Origin: Catellatospora sp. TT07R-123
Lineage (GTDB): Bacteria > Actinomycetota > Actinomycetes > Mycobacteriales > Micromonosporaceae
Assembly: GCF_018327705.1 (NCBI RefSeq)
Contig: NZ_BNEM01000002.1
Coordinates: forward strand, 1,922,001-1,986,000
Reading direction: 5' to 3'
DNA: 64,000 nt
Within the stretch, counting starts at the first letter, position 1, and every line of letters starts with the position of its first letter. The notes under the pieces are model-generated. The model saw only the letters and a list, made by a program, of their open reading frames with translations. It did not search any database and had not been told where the DNA came from. Shown here in pieces: positions 25,981 to 33,842 of this stretch. Made by a program: the position numbers and the translations under genes.

Positions 25981-26994
25981 ATGCCCCCGCGTGACCCCCG
26001 TGAGCTGCCCTTCGGCGAACAGGCGTCTTTCCGGCGCGCCACCGCCCCAGCAGCGCTCCAGCCGACCGCCCTCGTCCGTCCCCGCGCCTCCGCCGCCGAC
26101 GAAGCCCCCGTTCGGCGCGGCCGCCACGGTGGCTACGAACCCGCCCACCGCGCCGCGCCCACCGCGTTGCAGCGCGCCGTCGCCCCGCTGCTCACCACTG
26201 CCGCGCTCGTCGGCATCGGCACGTTCGCCCTGTTCAGCGGGGTCAACGGCGGCAACCCCGACCCGAACGCCGCGCTGCCGGCGCCGACCCTGACCGTGCA
26301 GCGCGTCGCGGACCGGGACGACGCCGCCAGCCGGTCGCTGCTGAGCCGCTCGCCCGACCTGGCCGCCCCCACGGCGAGCGCCTCGCCCAGTGCGTCTCCC
26401 AGCGCCTCCTCGCCCACGCCCAGCGCCTCCCCGAGCACCTCCCCGAGCGCGTCGCCGAAGCCGAAGCCGACCAAGCCGGCTCCGCCGAAGCCGAGCCCGA
26501 CGTTCACCCGCAAGCCCGCCGCGCCGCCGCCGAAGCCCAAGCCGACCAAGCACGTGGTCAGGCCGGTCGCCGGCCTGGACCAGCAGCAGATGGACAACGC
26601 GGCGGCGATCGTCAAGAAGGCCCTGGACATGGGCCTGCCCAGGCGGGCGATGGTCATCGCGGTGGCCACCTCCATGCAGGAGAGCGCCCTGTACAACCTG
26701 GCCAGCTACGCGGTGCCGGAGTCGCTGGACTACCCGCACCAGGGCACCGGTGCCGACCACGACTCGGTCGGCCTGTTCCAGCAGCGGGCCAGCGGCAGCT
26801 GGGGCACCGTCCAGCAGATCATGAACCCGTCGTACTCGGCGGGCGCCTTCTACGCCGTGCTGGTGACCGTCGACGGCTGGCAGAACCTGCCGCTGACGGT
26901 GGCCGCGCAGTCGGTGCAGATCTCGGCCTTCCCCGACGCGTACGCCAAGCACGAGGACAACGCGACCACGGTCGTCAACGCCCTGCTCGGCTAG
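25981..26994 (+). CDS. Membrane-anchored lysozyme-like (transglycosylase-type) protein
   Basis: 337 residues. Basic N-terminus, one TM segment (APLLTTAALVGIGTFALFSG, about 62-81), a long Ser/Pro/Lys linker (about 125-198: SASPSASPSASSPTP, then KPKPTKPAPPKPSP) that would cross the cell wall, and a C-terminal lysozyme-like domain (about 205-337) with a candidate catalytic Glu in ATSMQESALYN followed by DSVGLFQQRASGSWG. Such proteins cleave or remodel peptidoglycan. The upstream 193 bases are comparatively AT-rich and likely hold the promoter. It is not linked by overlap to the neighbouring toxin gene. Confidence 0.82.
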   Translation: MPPRDPRELPFGEQASFRRATAPAALQPTALVRPRASAADEAPVRRGRHGGYEPAHRAAPTALQRAVAPLLTTAALVGIGTFALFSGVNGGNPDPNAALPAPTLTVQRVADRDDAASRSLLSRSPDLAAPTASASPSASPSASSPTPSASPSTSPSASPKPKPTKPAPPKPSPTFTRKPAAPPPKPKPTKHVVRPVAGLDQQQMDNAAAIVKKALDMGLPRRAMVIAVATSMQESALYNLASYAVPESLDYPHQGTGADHDSVGLFQQRASGSWGTVQQIMNPSYSAGAFYAVLVTVDGWQNLPLTVAAQSVQISAFPDAYAKHEDNATTVVNALLG

Positions 26995-27028
26995 CGCTCG
27001 ACGTCCCTCCCCCGGCACCCCGCCGAAG

Positions 27029-27037
27029 TTATCCACA
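27029..27037 (+). promoter_or_regulatory. Perfect DnaA box (TTATCCACA) upstream of toxin gene
   Basis: TTATCCACA lies in the 122-base gap between the lysozyme-like gene and the toxin gene, 80 bases before the toxin start. It is the second such box within 2 kb. Confidence 0.5.
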
Positions 27038-27116
27038 GGCGCGAACCAGTTCGTGACGCGCCGCACCGGCGTCGGCTACGGTCACGCCAGGGGTACCTGG
27101 GGAGGGACTTACATCG

Positions 27117-30100
27117 ATGCCTGCGTTAGCATCTCCGATTCCGCATCCACTGACGTTCTTCGATGCGCCTGACTGGACGCGGACCGCCCTGGAGTGGGTC
27201 GTCGGCGTCGACTGGCCCGAAGGCGACGAGGCCGCCATGCGCGAGCTCGCCGACGAGTGGCGCGCCGCCGGGCAGGCCATGAGCCCGCTGCTCGACGACG
27301 CCGACGACGCGGCACTGGCCGCGATCGCGGCCAACGGCGGCCCCGACGGCGAGGTCGCCGCCGCGATCAGCCACCTGTGGCGGCAGCTCGGCCGAGGCGA
27401 CGACCAGGCCGCGCTCGGCGCCGTCACCGACCTGCTGGGCGAGTTCGGCGAGCTGATCGACGCGGGCGCCAACGACGTCGAGAGCGTGAAGATCGAGTTC
27501 TATGTCGAGCTCGGGCTGCTGCTCATCGAGCTGATCACGCTGGCCGCCACCGCCGCGGTGACCCTCGGCGCCTCCATGGCCGGAGCCGCCCCCGCCATGC
27601 TGGGCACCCGCTTCGCCATCCAGCAGGCGCTCAAGGCCGCGGCCAGGCGCCTCATCGAGCGCGGCGCCCGCAAGGGCCTGACCAACCGGCTCAAACACGC
27701 CATCCGCGACCGCATCAGCAGGCGCGTCCGCTCCCGGCTGGTCCTGGAGATGGGCGAGGAGGCTGTCGAAGAGGCGGTCGAGGAGACCGTCACGTCGCTC
27801 GGCACCCAGCTCTACCAGATCCAGTCCGGCAACCGCAGCGGTCTGGACGGCGTCGACCTGGCCGCCTCCGCCGGATACGGCGCGCTCGGCGGCGGCGCCG
27901 GCGGGCTGGCCTCGCTCGGCCGCCGCCACGCGGGCGGGCTGCTCGGCAGCTACGCCGAGCACTCGCTGCGCGGCGCGGGCGGGGAGATCCTCGCCGAGGG
28001 CGCCATCGGCCTGGTCAGCGGCCAGGGCGTCAGCCTCCAGTCCCTCGGCATGGCCGCCACCTCGGCCACCTCCGGCGCGATCACCGGCAACACCCACCAC
28101 CTGGCCACCCACCAGCTGGCCACCACCCACCTGCCCGGCCTGCACGCCGCCACCCTGTCCGGCACCATCGCGGCGGCCGCCGCCATCTCGCTACCCGACA
28201 CCACGGCAGCCGCCGCCCCGCCCGCCGACGCCTCGCTCGGCACCCACGCCGAGCCGGTTCCGACGCCGGGGGCCGAACCCGAACCAGTCGGCGCACACAA
28301 GACCGGCCAGGACGCCATCGGCGCGGCCGACGGTGTACCCGCCGCGTCGCACGACGGGCCGCCGACCGCCCAGGCTGCGCCGGGTTCCATCGCCGCCGCG
28401 CAGCCGCGGGCACATGCCGTCGAGGCGGTGCAGTCGCAGGCAGACACCGCCGCGCAGCACGGTGTCCCGGCGCCGGACTCCGCCGGAGCCGCCGATCTCG
28501 GACTACCCGGCGGCGGGACCGGAGCGCCGCAGGCGGGCGGCCACGAGCAGCCGGCGGGACCGGGCGCAGGGGCGCCATCCGGCAGACCGGTGCTCGCCGA
28601 GGTGATGTTCGGCGACGCGGGCGACGCCGGGGCGGACGTGCTCGGCGCCGCGACCGTACGCGACCTGAACCTCGACCCCGCAGACGTCCGCGGTCGCGAG
28701 CGAGCCCGGATCGAGGCCGCGCTGCCGCAGACGGTGCTGGTGGCGCCGACCGAGCTCCGCTACACCCAGCGCGCCGCGGCCGTGAAGGTCGGCCAGCAGA
28801 CCTCGGTCGCCCTGGAGACGCAGTACGCCCTCGACCGCTGGAGCGGCCTGCCCATCCACGCCGTACGGTGGGGCGACGGCAGCCTCGCCGCGCTGGACAA
28901 CGAACGGCTGCGCGCGGCCCGCCGCGCCGGGCTGGAGGCGGTGCCCGTCACCGTGCACCGCCCGGCGGAGGCGCTGGCGGACTGGCCGCATGAGTTCACG
29001 GCCAAGCAGCTCGCCGAGGCGGCCCCGGACGTCGACATCCGGCGGCGCCCCGACGGCAGCCTGGTCGTCGGCGGCAGCGTCGGCGAGATCGTCCATCCGC
29101 GCGGGGTCCCGCCGCGCACCTGGGGCGAGCTGGCCCTGTTCCGGGCCGCCCGGCAGAGCAGCCTGCTGCCCGCCCAGCTCTACGGCACCGGCCACGAACC
29201 CATGCTGCTGCCGCCACCGCCGTCGCAGCGGGTGCCGCTGGGACGGCGCGTCCAGGAGGCGCTGCGCAACCTGATCCGGGGCGCCGAGGCCGCGGCCCCC
29301 GTGGTCGAGGCGGACCTGCGCGGGCTGGGGCTGGCGACTCCCGGGGAACCGAACGTCATGTCGTACCAGACGCTGGCCGACACGTTCCTCGACGCGAACG
29401 ACCGATTCCACCAGGACCTGCGCACCTTCGTCGCCGACCACGGCGACCGCGTGCTGCGCTTCACCGTCGAGCTGCCCGGCGGCGACGGCTACGCCGCCGA
29501 CGTCGAGTCGGCGCTGTCCGGGATGCTCGAACGCGGCTACCGGCAGATCGGTCCGATCCGGAACCTGTGGGCCGACGGCAACCCGCGCCCGGGGGTCGAG
29601 GCGACGTTGCGCACCCCGCAGGGGCAGTCGTTCCAGGTCCGGTTCGCCACCACGGCCGCGCTGGAAGCCGACCGCCGCACCGAGGGACTGCACGAGCTGG
29701 CGGCCCGCCGTGACGAGCGCCCGGCCCGGCGCGTACACGCGCTGCTGCAGATCACTGCCGTCAGCCGGGAACTGGGCCTGGACGCCGTGCTGCCGCGCGT
29801 ACCCGCGGGCTGGCCGCCGCCGCACGGGACCAGCCTGGCCGACTGGATCGCCGCAAACCGAGCACACTGGGACGACTACCAGGCGTGGTTGGATTACCAC
29901 GGCCGCGACCTCGCCGACGTCGTCGCCGAGTTCGGACTCACCACCGCCGATCTGACGAAGGGAACCGATGGACACCCCGCGCGAGCTGTACTACTACGCG
30001 CTCTATCGCAGCGATCAGGGCTGGCTGACGGGCGAGCCGCCGGTGGGGATCGTGGTGGACACGACGGATCCGGAGCCGGACTGGCGCTACCACGCCATGA

Positions 30101-31337
30101 TGTGGAGCCACCGCAACCGCTGCTGGGACTACGACCCGACGGGAGCGGGCCGGATCATGAGCGACCCGGTGTACCGGAACCGACGCCGGCCGATCGACCG
30201 GGCCCAGGCGGAGACGGCGACCCCGGGCTTCACGGGCGGGGAGAACCTGCCGGACGAGGACACGATCCGCTGGTTCTTCCGGACGCGGGGCAACCCGGAC
30301 CGGAGCTGACCCGCACCTGGGACCAGGCCGCACACCTGCTGCCGGGCGACGGAAGCGGTTACCGCGTACACCCGGACGAGGCCGACCATCTGCGCGTCGT
30401 CCCCGACGCGGTGGTCCGCTGGGCGGCACGGATCGCGCCGCTGGGCATGACCGAGCAGCAGTTCCGCCTGTTCGCCGCCACGCTGGCCGACGCCCTCGCC
30501 GCTCGTGGCGTCACCGCCGACCAGGTCGACGCCCGGCTGAAAGGCTCGTCGTCGGAGTTCTTCTCCGGCGGGCACAAGAAGATGCCGCACGAGAGCGACC
30601 CCACATACCGGCATCTCGCGGGCACACTGCGTACCTGGTTCGCCGACCGCAGGCGTCCGCAGCGACGCCCGTTCGACTCCATGTACCGACTCGGCATCGA
30701 CCGCGACCCCAGCGACTACGACGTCCAGCTGTCCAGCGACGCCATGGCCGCCCGCACCGACCAGATCCGCCGCCTGTTCTTCCCCGACTCACCGCTGACC
30801 AACAACACGTACAACTTCCTGAACAAGTCCAGCATCGAGCTGGCGTTCCCCGAGCTCTACCGCTGGGCCAGGACCTGGGAACGCGAGCTCGGCCGCGAGG
30901 TCGCCCCCGCCGTCTTCCACTCGGCCGGGCCGCCTGACAAGTCACCCGAACTGTCGTCGCACTTCCGCGGCACCGACTGGGTGCTCGACCTCGACCCCGA
31001 ACCGGGGGATGCCGAACGTGCCCGGCGCCGCGCCGCCGCCCTCACCCTGCCCGAGTTCGCCACCGCGATAGACCGCCTCGACACCGGCGCGGTCGATCCC
31101 GACGACCTCGTCCGGGCCGTACGCGGCAACGACGACGTCGTAGACGTCCTGCTCGACTCGCCGACCCTGCGGGCGGCGCTGACCGACCAACCCGAACTGC
31201 TGCTGCGGCTGTGCCAGTCGCCCCAGGCGGCCGCCGCGCTGCGGCGGGCGCTGACCGTACGCGAGACCCCGACCACCGACACCCTGGCCGCCATCGCCGA
31301 CCATCTGCGCGCCGACCCCGACCGGAGCCACCAGTGA
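27117..31337 (+). CDS. Large CpnT-like/WXG-N-terminal polymorphic toxin with NTase-type C-terminus
   Basis: 1406 codons in one open frame. The N-terminus (TALEWVVGVDWPEGDEAAM, about 21-40) is the CpnT/WXG100-like module of type VII-exported toxins; a hydrophobic segment lies at about 125-160, then helices and a Pro/Ala/Gly linker (~330-490). Residues about 510-630 look like a ParB-type toxin-associated domain (LDNERLRAARRAGLEAVPV). The C-terminus (about 1060-1310) resembles a nucleotidyltransferase fold: KGSSSEFFSG and PSDYDVQLSS. A GTGA overlap couples it to a candidate immunity gene. Residues ~950-1063 look out of frame: codon third positions there favour the nested 29968-30309 frame. It may therefore be two fused or partly decayed genes. 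Confidence 0.75.
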   Translation: MPALASPIPHPLTFFDAPDWTRTALEWVVGVDWPEGDEAAMRELADEWRAAGQAMSPLLDDADDAALAAIAANGGPDGEVAAAISHLWRQLGRGDDQAALGAVTDLLGEFGELIDAGANDVESVKIEFYVELGLLLIELITLAATAAVTLGASMAGAAPAMLGTRFAIQQALKAAARRLIERGARKGLTNRLKHAIRDRISRRVRSRLVLEMGEEAVEEAVEETVTSLGTQLYQIQSGNRSGLDGVDLAASAGYGALGGGAGGLASLGRRHAGGLLGSYAEHSLRGAGGEILAEGAIGLVSGQGVSLQSLGMAATSATSGAITGNTHHLATHQLATTHLPGLHAATLSGTIAAAAAISLPDTTAAAAPPADASLGTHAEPVPTPGAEPEPVGAHKTGQDAIGAADGVPAASHDGPPTAQAAPGSIAAAQPRAHAVEAVQSQADTAAQHGVPAPDSAGAADLGLPGGGTGAPQAGGHEQPAGPGAGAPSGRPVLAEVMFGDAGDAGADVLGAATVRDLNLDPADVRGRERARIEAALPQTVLVAPTELRYTQRAAAVKVGQQTSVALETQYALDRWSGLPIHAVRWGDGSLAALDNERLRAARRAGLEAVPVTVHRPAEALADWPHEFTAKQLAEAAPDVDIRRRPDGSLVVGGSVGEIVHPRGVPPRTWGELALFRAARQSSLLPAQLYGTGHEPMLLPPPPSQRVPLGRRVQEALRNLIRGAEAAAPVVEADLRGLGLATPGEPNVMSYQTLADTFLDANDRFHQDLRTFVADHGDRVLRFTVELPGGDGYAADVESALSGMLERGYRQIGPIRNLWADGNPRPGVEATLRTPQGQSFQVRFATTAALEADRRTEGLHELAARRDERPARRVHALLQITAVSRELGLDAVLPRVPAGWPPPHGTSLADWIAANRAHWDDYQAWLDYHGRDLADVVAEFGLTTADLTKGTDGHPARAVLLRALSQRSGLADGRAAGGDRGGHDGSGAGLALPRHDVEPPQPLLGLRPDGSGPDHERPGVPEPTPADRPGPGGDGDPGLHGRGEPAGRGHDPLVLPDAGQPGPELTRTWDQAAHLLPGDGSGYRVHPDEADHLRVVPDAVVRWAARIAPLGMTEQQFRLFAATLADALAARGVTADQVDARLKGSSSEFFSGGHKKMPHESDPTYRHLAGTLRTWFADRRRPQRRPFDSMYRLGIDRDPSDYDVQLSSDAMAARTDQIRRLFFPDSPLTNNTYNFLNKSSIELAFPELYRWARTWERELGREVAPAVFHSAGPPDKSPELSSHFRGTDWVLDLDPEPGDAERARRRAAALTLPEFATAIDRLDTGAVDPDDLVRAVRGNDDVVDVLLDSPTLRAALTDQPELLLRLCQSPQAAAALRRALTVRETPTTDTLAAIADHLRADPDRSHQ
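29968..30309 (+). CDS. 113-codon gene nested out of frame in the toxin gene
   Basis: ATG preceded by the SD-like GAAGGGAA. The 113-residue product has a natural composition rich in aromatic and charged residues (RELYYYALYRSDQGW, PDWRYHAMMWSHRNR, DTIRWFFRTRG), and its codons show the strong G/C third-position bias of the genome. In the same stretch the toxin frame uses rare codons such as CTA and GTA. It is likely a real coding segment: an immunity-type gene left from an older toxin cassette, or part of the toxin exposed by two compensating indels. No homologous family was recognised. Confidence 0.6.
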   Translation: MDTPRELYYYALYRSDQGWLTGEPPVGIVVDTTDPEPDWRYHAMMWSHRNRCWDYDPTGAGRIMSDPVYRNRRRPIDRAQAETATPGFTGGENLPDEDTIRWFFRTRGNPDRS

Positions 31338-32104
31338 CCATCCAGACCTCCTTCCCGCCCTGCGGTCCCGCCGAGATGCTGGCCCGCCTGCGCGCGGTCA
31401 CCGTCCACCTCCGCGGCACCCTGACCGCCGCCACCCTGGCCGAGCTGTGCCGGCCGCTGTCCCTGCGCCCGCTCGCCGACCCGCAGGACGGCACCGCCGA
31501 CGTCGTCGCCGCGCGCGACCTGCCCGTCGCCGACTGCCGGGGACGGCTCGAACTCGTCCGCGGCACCGCCGACGGGCACTGGGTCGTCGAGCTGCGCGCC
31601 GACCGGCTGCGGGTCAGCGCCGCCGAACCGCCGCTGGTCGACGACGAGACCGTCCGGCAGACCATGCACGAGCTGATCCAGGCCGTGCTGGTGGTGTGCG
31701 AGCACTACGGGCTGGCCATGGCCGACATCGGCGTACGGCCTGACGTGCCGATCGCCGATCCCGCCACCGAGCCACAGCCGCGGCGGTGGTTCCTGCGGTT
31801 CCGGCACGCGATGACGCCGGCGGCGCTGGAGACGCTGCGCGAACGGATGGGGATGCTGCCGTACGGGGAGCTCGGCGTGCCGCAGGACGTGACGTTCGGG
31901 GACGTGCTGACGGCGGTGGGCGGGGAGGGCGTCGTGGTGGATCTGACGCGTACGCCGGGGACGGACTGGTGGTGCCTGGGGGTGGCGATGTTCTCGGCTC
32001 GGGACGCGGCGGTGCTGAGCCGGGCGGTGACACCGTTGGTGGAGCAGGGGAAGCGGGCGATCATCGAGATTGGGTCCAGTGTGGACGCGTACGAGACGCG
32101 GTGA
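31334..32104 (+). CDS. Candidate immunity protein for the adjacent toxin
   Basis: 256 residues from a GTG that shares GTGA with the toxin stop. Soluble, no signal peptide. It carries MHELIQAVLVVCEHYGLAM and TDWWCLGVAMFSARDAAVL but no motif I recognise. Position and strict translational coupling immediately 3' of a polymorphic toxin are the classical arrangement of an immunity gene, which would bind and neutralise the toxic C-terminal domain in the cytosol. Toward the 3' end the codon bias weakens, consistent with a laterally mobile cassette. The function is inferred from context only. Confidence 0.6.
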   Translation: MTIQTSFPPCGPAEMLARLRAVTVHLRGTLTAATLAELCRPLSLRPLADPQDGTADVVAARDLPVADCRGRLELVRGTADGHWVVELRADRLRVSAAEPPLVDDETVRQTMHELIQAVLVVCEHYGLAMADIGVRPDVPIADPATEPQPRRWFLRFRHAMTPAALETLRERMGMLPYGELGVPQDVTFGDVLTAVGGEGVVVDLTRTPGTDWWCLGVAMFSARDAAVLSRAVTPLVEQGKRAIIEIGSSVDAYETR

Positions 32105-32202
32105 GCAGGGCGTGACTGTACTGAGTGTGTCCGATCCGTTACCCTGCCCGCAGGCCGGGGACCAACCGAGGTTGCGCAGCACATCTGCTGGGGGAGGCAA
32201 CG

Positions 32203-32622
32203 ATGTCTGACGAGCATGCACCGCAAAAGGTCAGAGTCGACCTGATCGGGTTGAAAGAGATCGCGACCGCGGTCCAACGCCAGACCAGCAAGGAACTCGA
32301 ACCCGGACTCGTCCGATGTGACCAGTTGATGCAGCACGGCGCGAGATTCGCGCTGCACTCGCCGAGCGGACCCGGCTACGCCGCCCGCCACGCTCTGGTG
32401 ACGGCGCTGACGACGCACTTCTACAACGGCCCCGAACACGTCCGCGCGGCCGCCGCCCTGTCATTGGCGATAGACAACATCCTCACTAACTACGCGGACG
32501 CCGACCATCTCGCCAAGGCGAAGATGGAGACTGTCGACGCGCTGCTCGCCCAGGCCGCAGCGCTGGTCGCTCCCGACCGGCTGCCAGAGCAGAACCTGCA
32601 TGCCCGAGGCGAGACGGCATGA
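32203..32622 (+). CDS. Small helical ESX-type protein, first gene of mycosin operon
   Basis: 139 residues from an ATG with a GGGGGAGG SD. All-helical in appearance (LIGLKEIATAVQRQTSKEL, AARHALVTALTTHFYNGP, DHLAKAKMETVDALLAQAA) and without a signal peptide; similar in size and style to ESX secretion-associated proteins, but a clear WXG turn is not seen. The stop overlaps the next start (ATGA), so it is coupled to the 407-residue gene and then to mycosin. GC content is visibly lower than in flanking genes, suggesting recent acquisition. Confidence 0.65.
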   Translation: MSDEHAPQKVRVDLIGLKEIATAVQRQTSKELEPGLVRCDQLMQHGARFALHSPSGPGYAARHALVTALTTHFYNGPEHVRAAAALSLAIDNILTNYADADHLAKAKMETVDALLAQAAALVAPDRLPEQNLHARGETA

Positions 32623-33842
32623 TCCAGGAAAAGAAGATCCTGTACAAGCTGCCCGACGGACTCCCACCACAGCCGACTTGGGAATACCGCGACGTCGACT
32701 GGAACGCGTACGACGTGCCCCGTATGTGGGACATGGTCCGTCACGAGGACGACGCCCTGGGTTGGGAGCAGATCCAGGGCTTCAAGCAGTTGAGCGAACT
32801 GATCGACAGCCATGTGGCAGCGCTTGAGCGTCAGCGTGAACAGCTTTGGCAGGCATGGCCGCCCGAAAGCACGCCAGCCGCCGTCACCCTGCTCAAGGCA
32901 CTTGACCAGCACATAAGCGCACTTAAGTCAGATTCATTGGCCGCCGCGACGTCATCCCACGGACTAAACGGCATCATGGTCAGCCTTTCAACCGCGAAGC
33001 GGGAGATGCAGCCGCTGGCGGAGGAATGGTTCAATCACACGAGCCATGTCGCCAGACCCGGCCCATGGTGGTCGCACGTAGCAGACCGGCTGAACAGGGA
33101 AGCCCGTTCCATCATGGGAAAGAGCGACGCTGACGTTAATTCCTACCGCTCTCGGCTCATCGTCCCGCAGATAGTCCAGAGTCCCGTTCGCGACAAGAGG
33201 ACGACCATCAAGAGTGGCGAGGGAGGTCCGGAGGCTGGAACAGGGTTCGGCCCTGGAACTGGCGGACCGAACTTCAGACCAGCCCGTCCGATCCCTCCTG
33301 TGCCTGGATTCCCACCGCTACAAGGTTCTGGGCCAGATCTTCAAGGTCTTCCGGCAGGGGTTCCTGCGGTGCCGGGACAACCTGTGTCCATGCTGCCCAT
33401 CGCGCCCGGCAATCCATATGTGCCAGGCGGGGGTGCCTACATTCTTCCCGGTCCTGGCGTCGGTCGCGGCGGATATGTCGTGCCGATGCCCACGGCATCC
33501 ACAGCCGCAACAGGCTATGGAACGAACGCCGGTGGTCGGCTAGGACCTAACGGCAGCAGCGGAATGATGCCCATGCCGGTTGGTGGCGCACCCGCACCAG
33601 GTCGGGGCAGCGGCGGTCAAGGCGGCTACCGCAGGCAGGGTGAGACGACTTGGCCGGTACGCCAGGGCGTTCCTCCTGTAATCATGCCTGAAGCAAAGTT
33701 GCAGCAGCATGGAGTCGAGCAGGACGACACCTCAGCAGCATTCCAAGAGTGGTATACCGAGCTTGCGATGCCGTGGCGCCTTGAGGGCGACGACGGACCT
33801 GCGCCGACAGTGACGATCCGACGAGGAGTAGAAGACCGGTGA
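32619..33842 (+). CDS. EspB/PPE-like WXG protein with Gly/Pro-rich C-terminus
   Basis: 407 residues. The N-terminal ~190 residues form long helices with a WXG-like element (LWQAWPPESTPAAVTLL, about 76-92) and coiled-coil spacing. Residues ~215-345 are a disordered Gly/Pro/Met-rich region (FPPLQGSGPDLQGLPAG, PGGGAYILPGPGVGRGG), followed by a short acidic C-terminus. This layout is that of EspB or PPE-type type VII substrates. The adjacent mycosin protease could process it, as MycP1 cleaves EspB in mycobacteria (analogy). Coupled on both sides by 4-base overlaps. Lower GC than the genome around it. Confidence 0.7.
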   Translation: MIQEKKILYKLPDGLPPQPTWEYRDVDWNAYDVPRMWDMVRHEDDALGWEQIQGFKQLSELIDSHVAALERQREQLWQAWPPESTPAAVTLLKALDQHISALKSDSLAAATSSHGLNGIMVSLSTAKREMQPLAEEWFNHTSHVARPGPWWSHVADRLNREARSIMGKSDADVNSYRSRLIVPQIVQSPVRDKRTTIKSGEGGPEAGTGFGPGTGGPNFRPARPIPPVPGFPPLQGSGPDLQGLPAGVPAVPGQPVSMLPIAPGNPYVPGGGAYILPGPGVGRGGYVVPMPTASTAATGYGTNAGGRLGPNGSSGMMPMPVGGAPAPGRGSGGQGGYRRQGETTWPVRQGVPPVIMPEAKLQQHGVEQDDTSAAFQEWYTELAMPWRLEGDDGPAPTVTIRRGVEDR

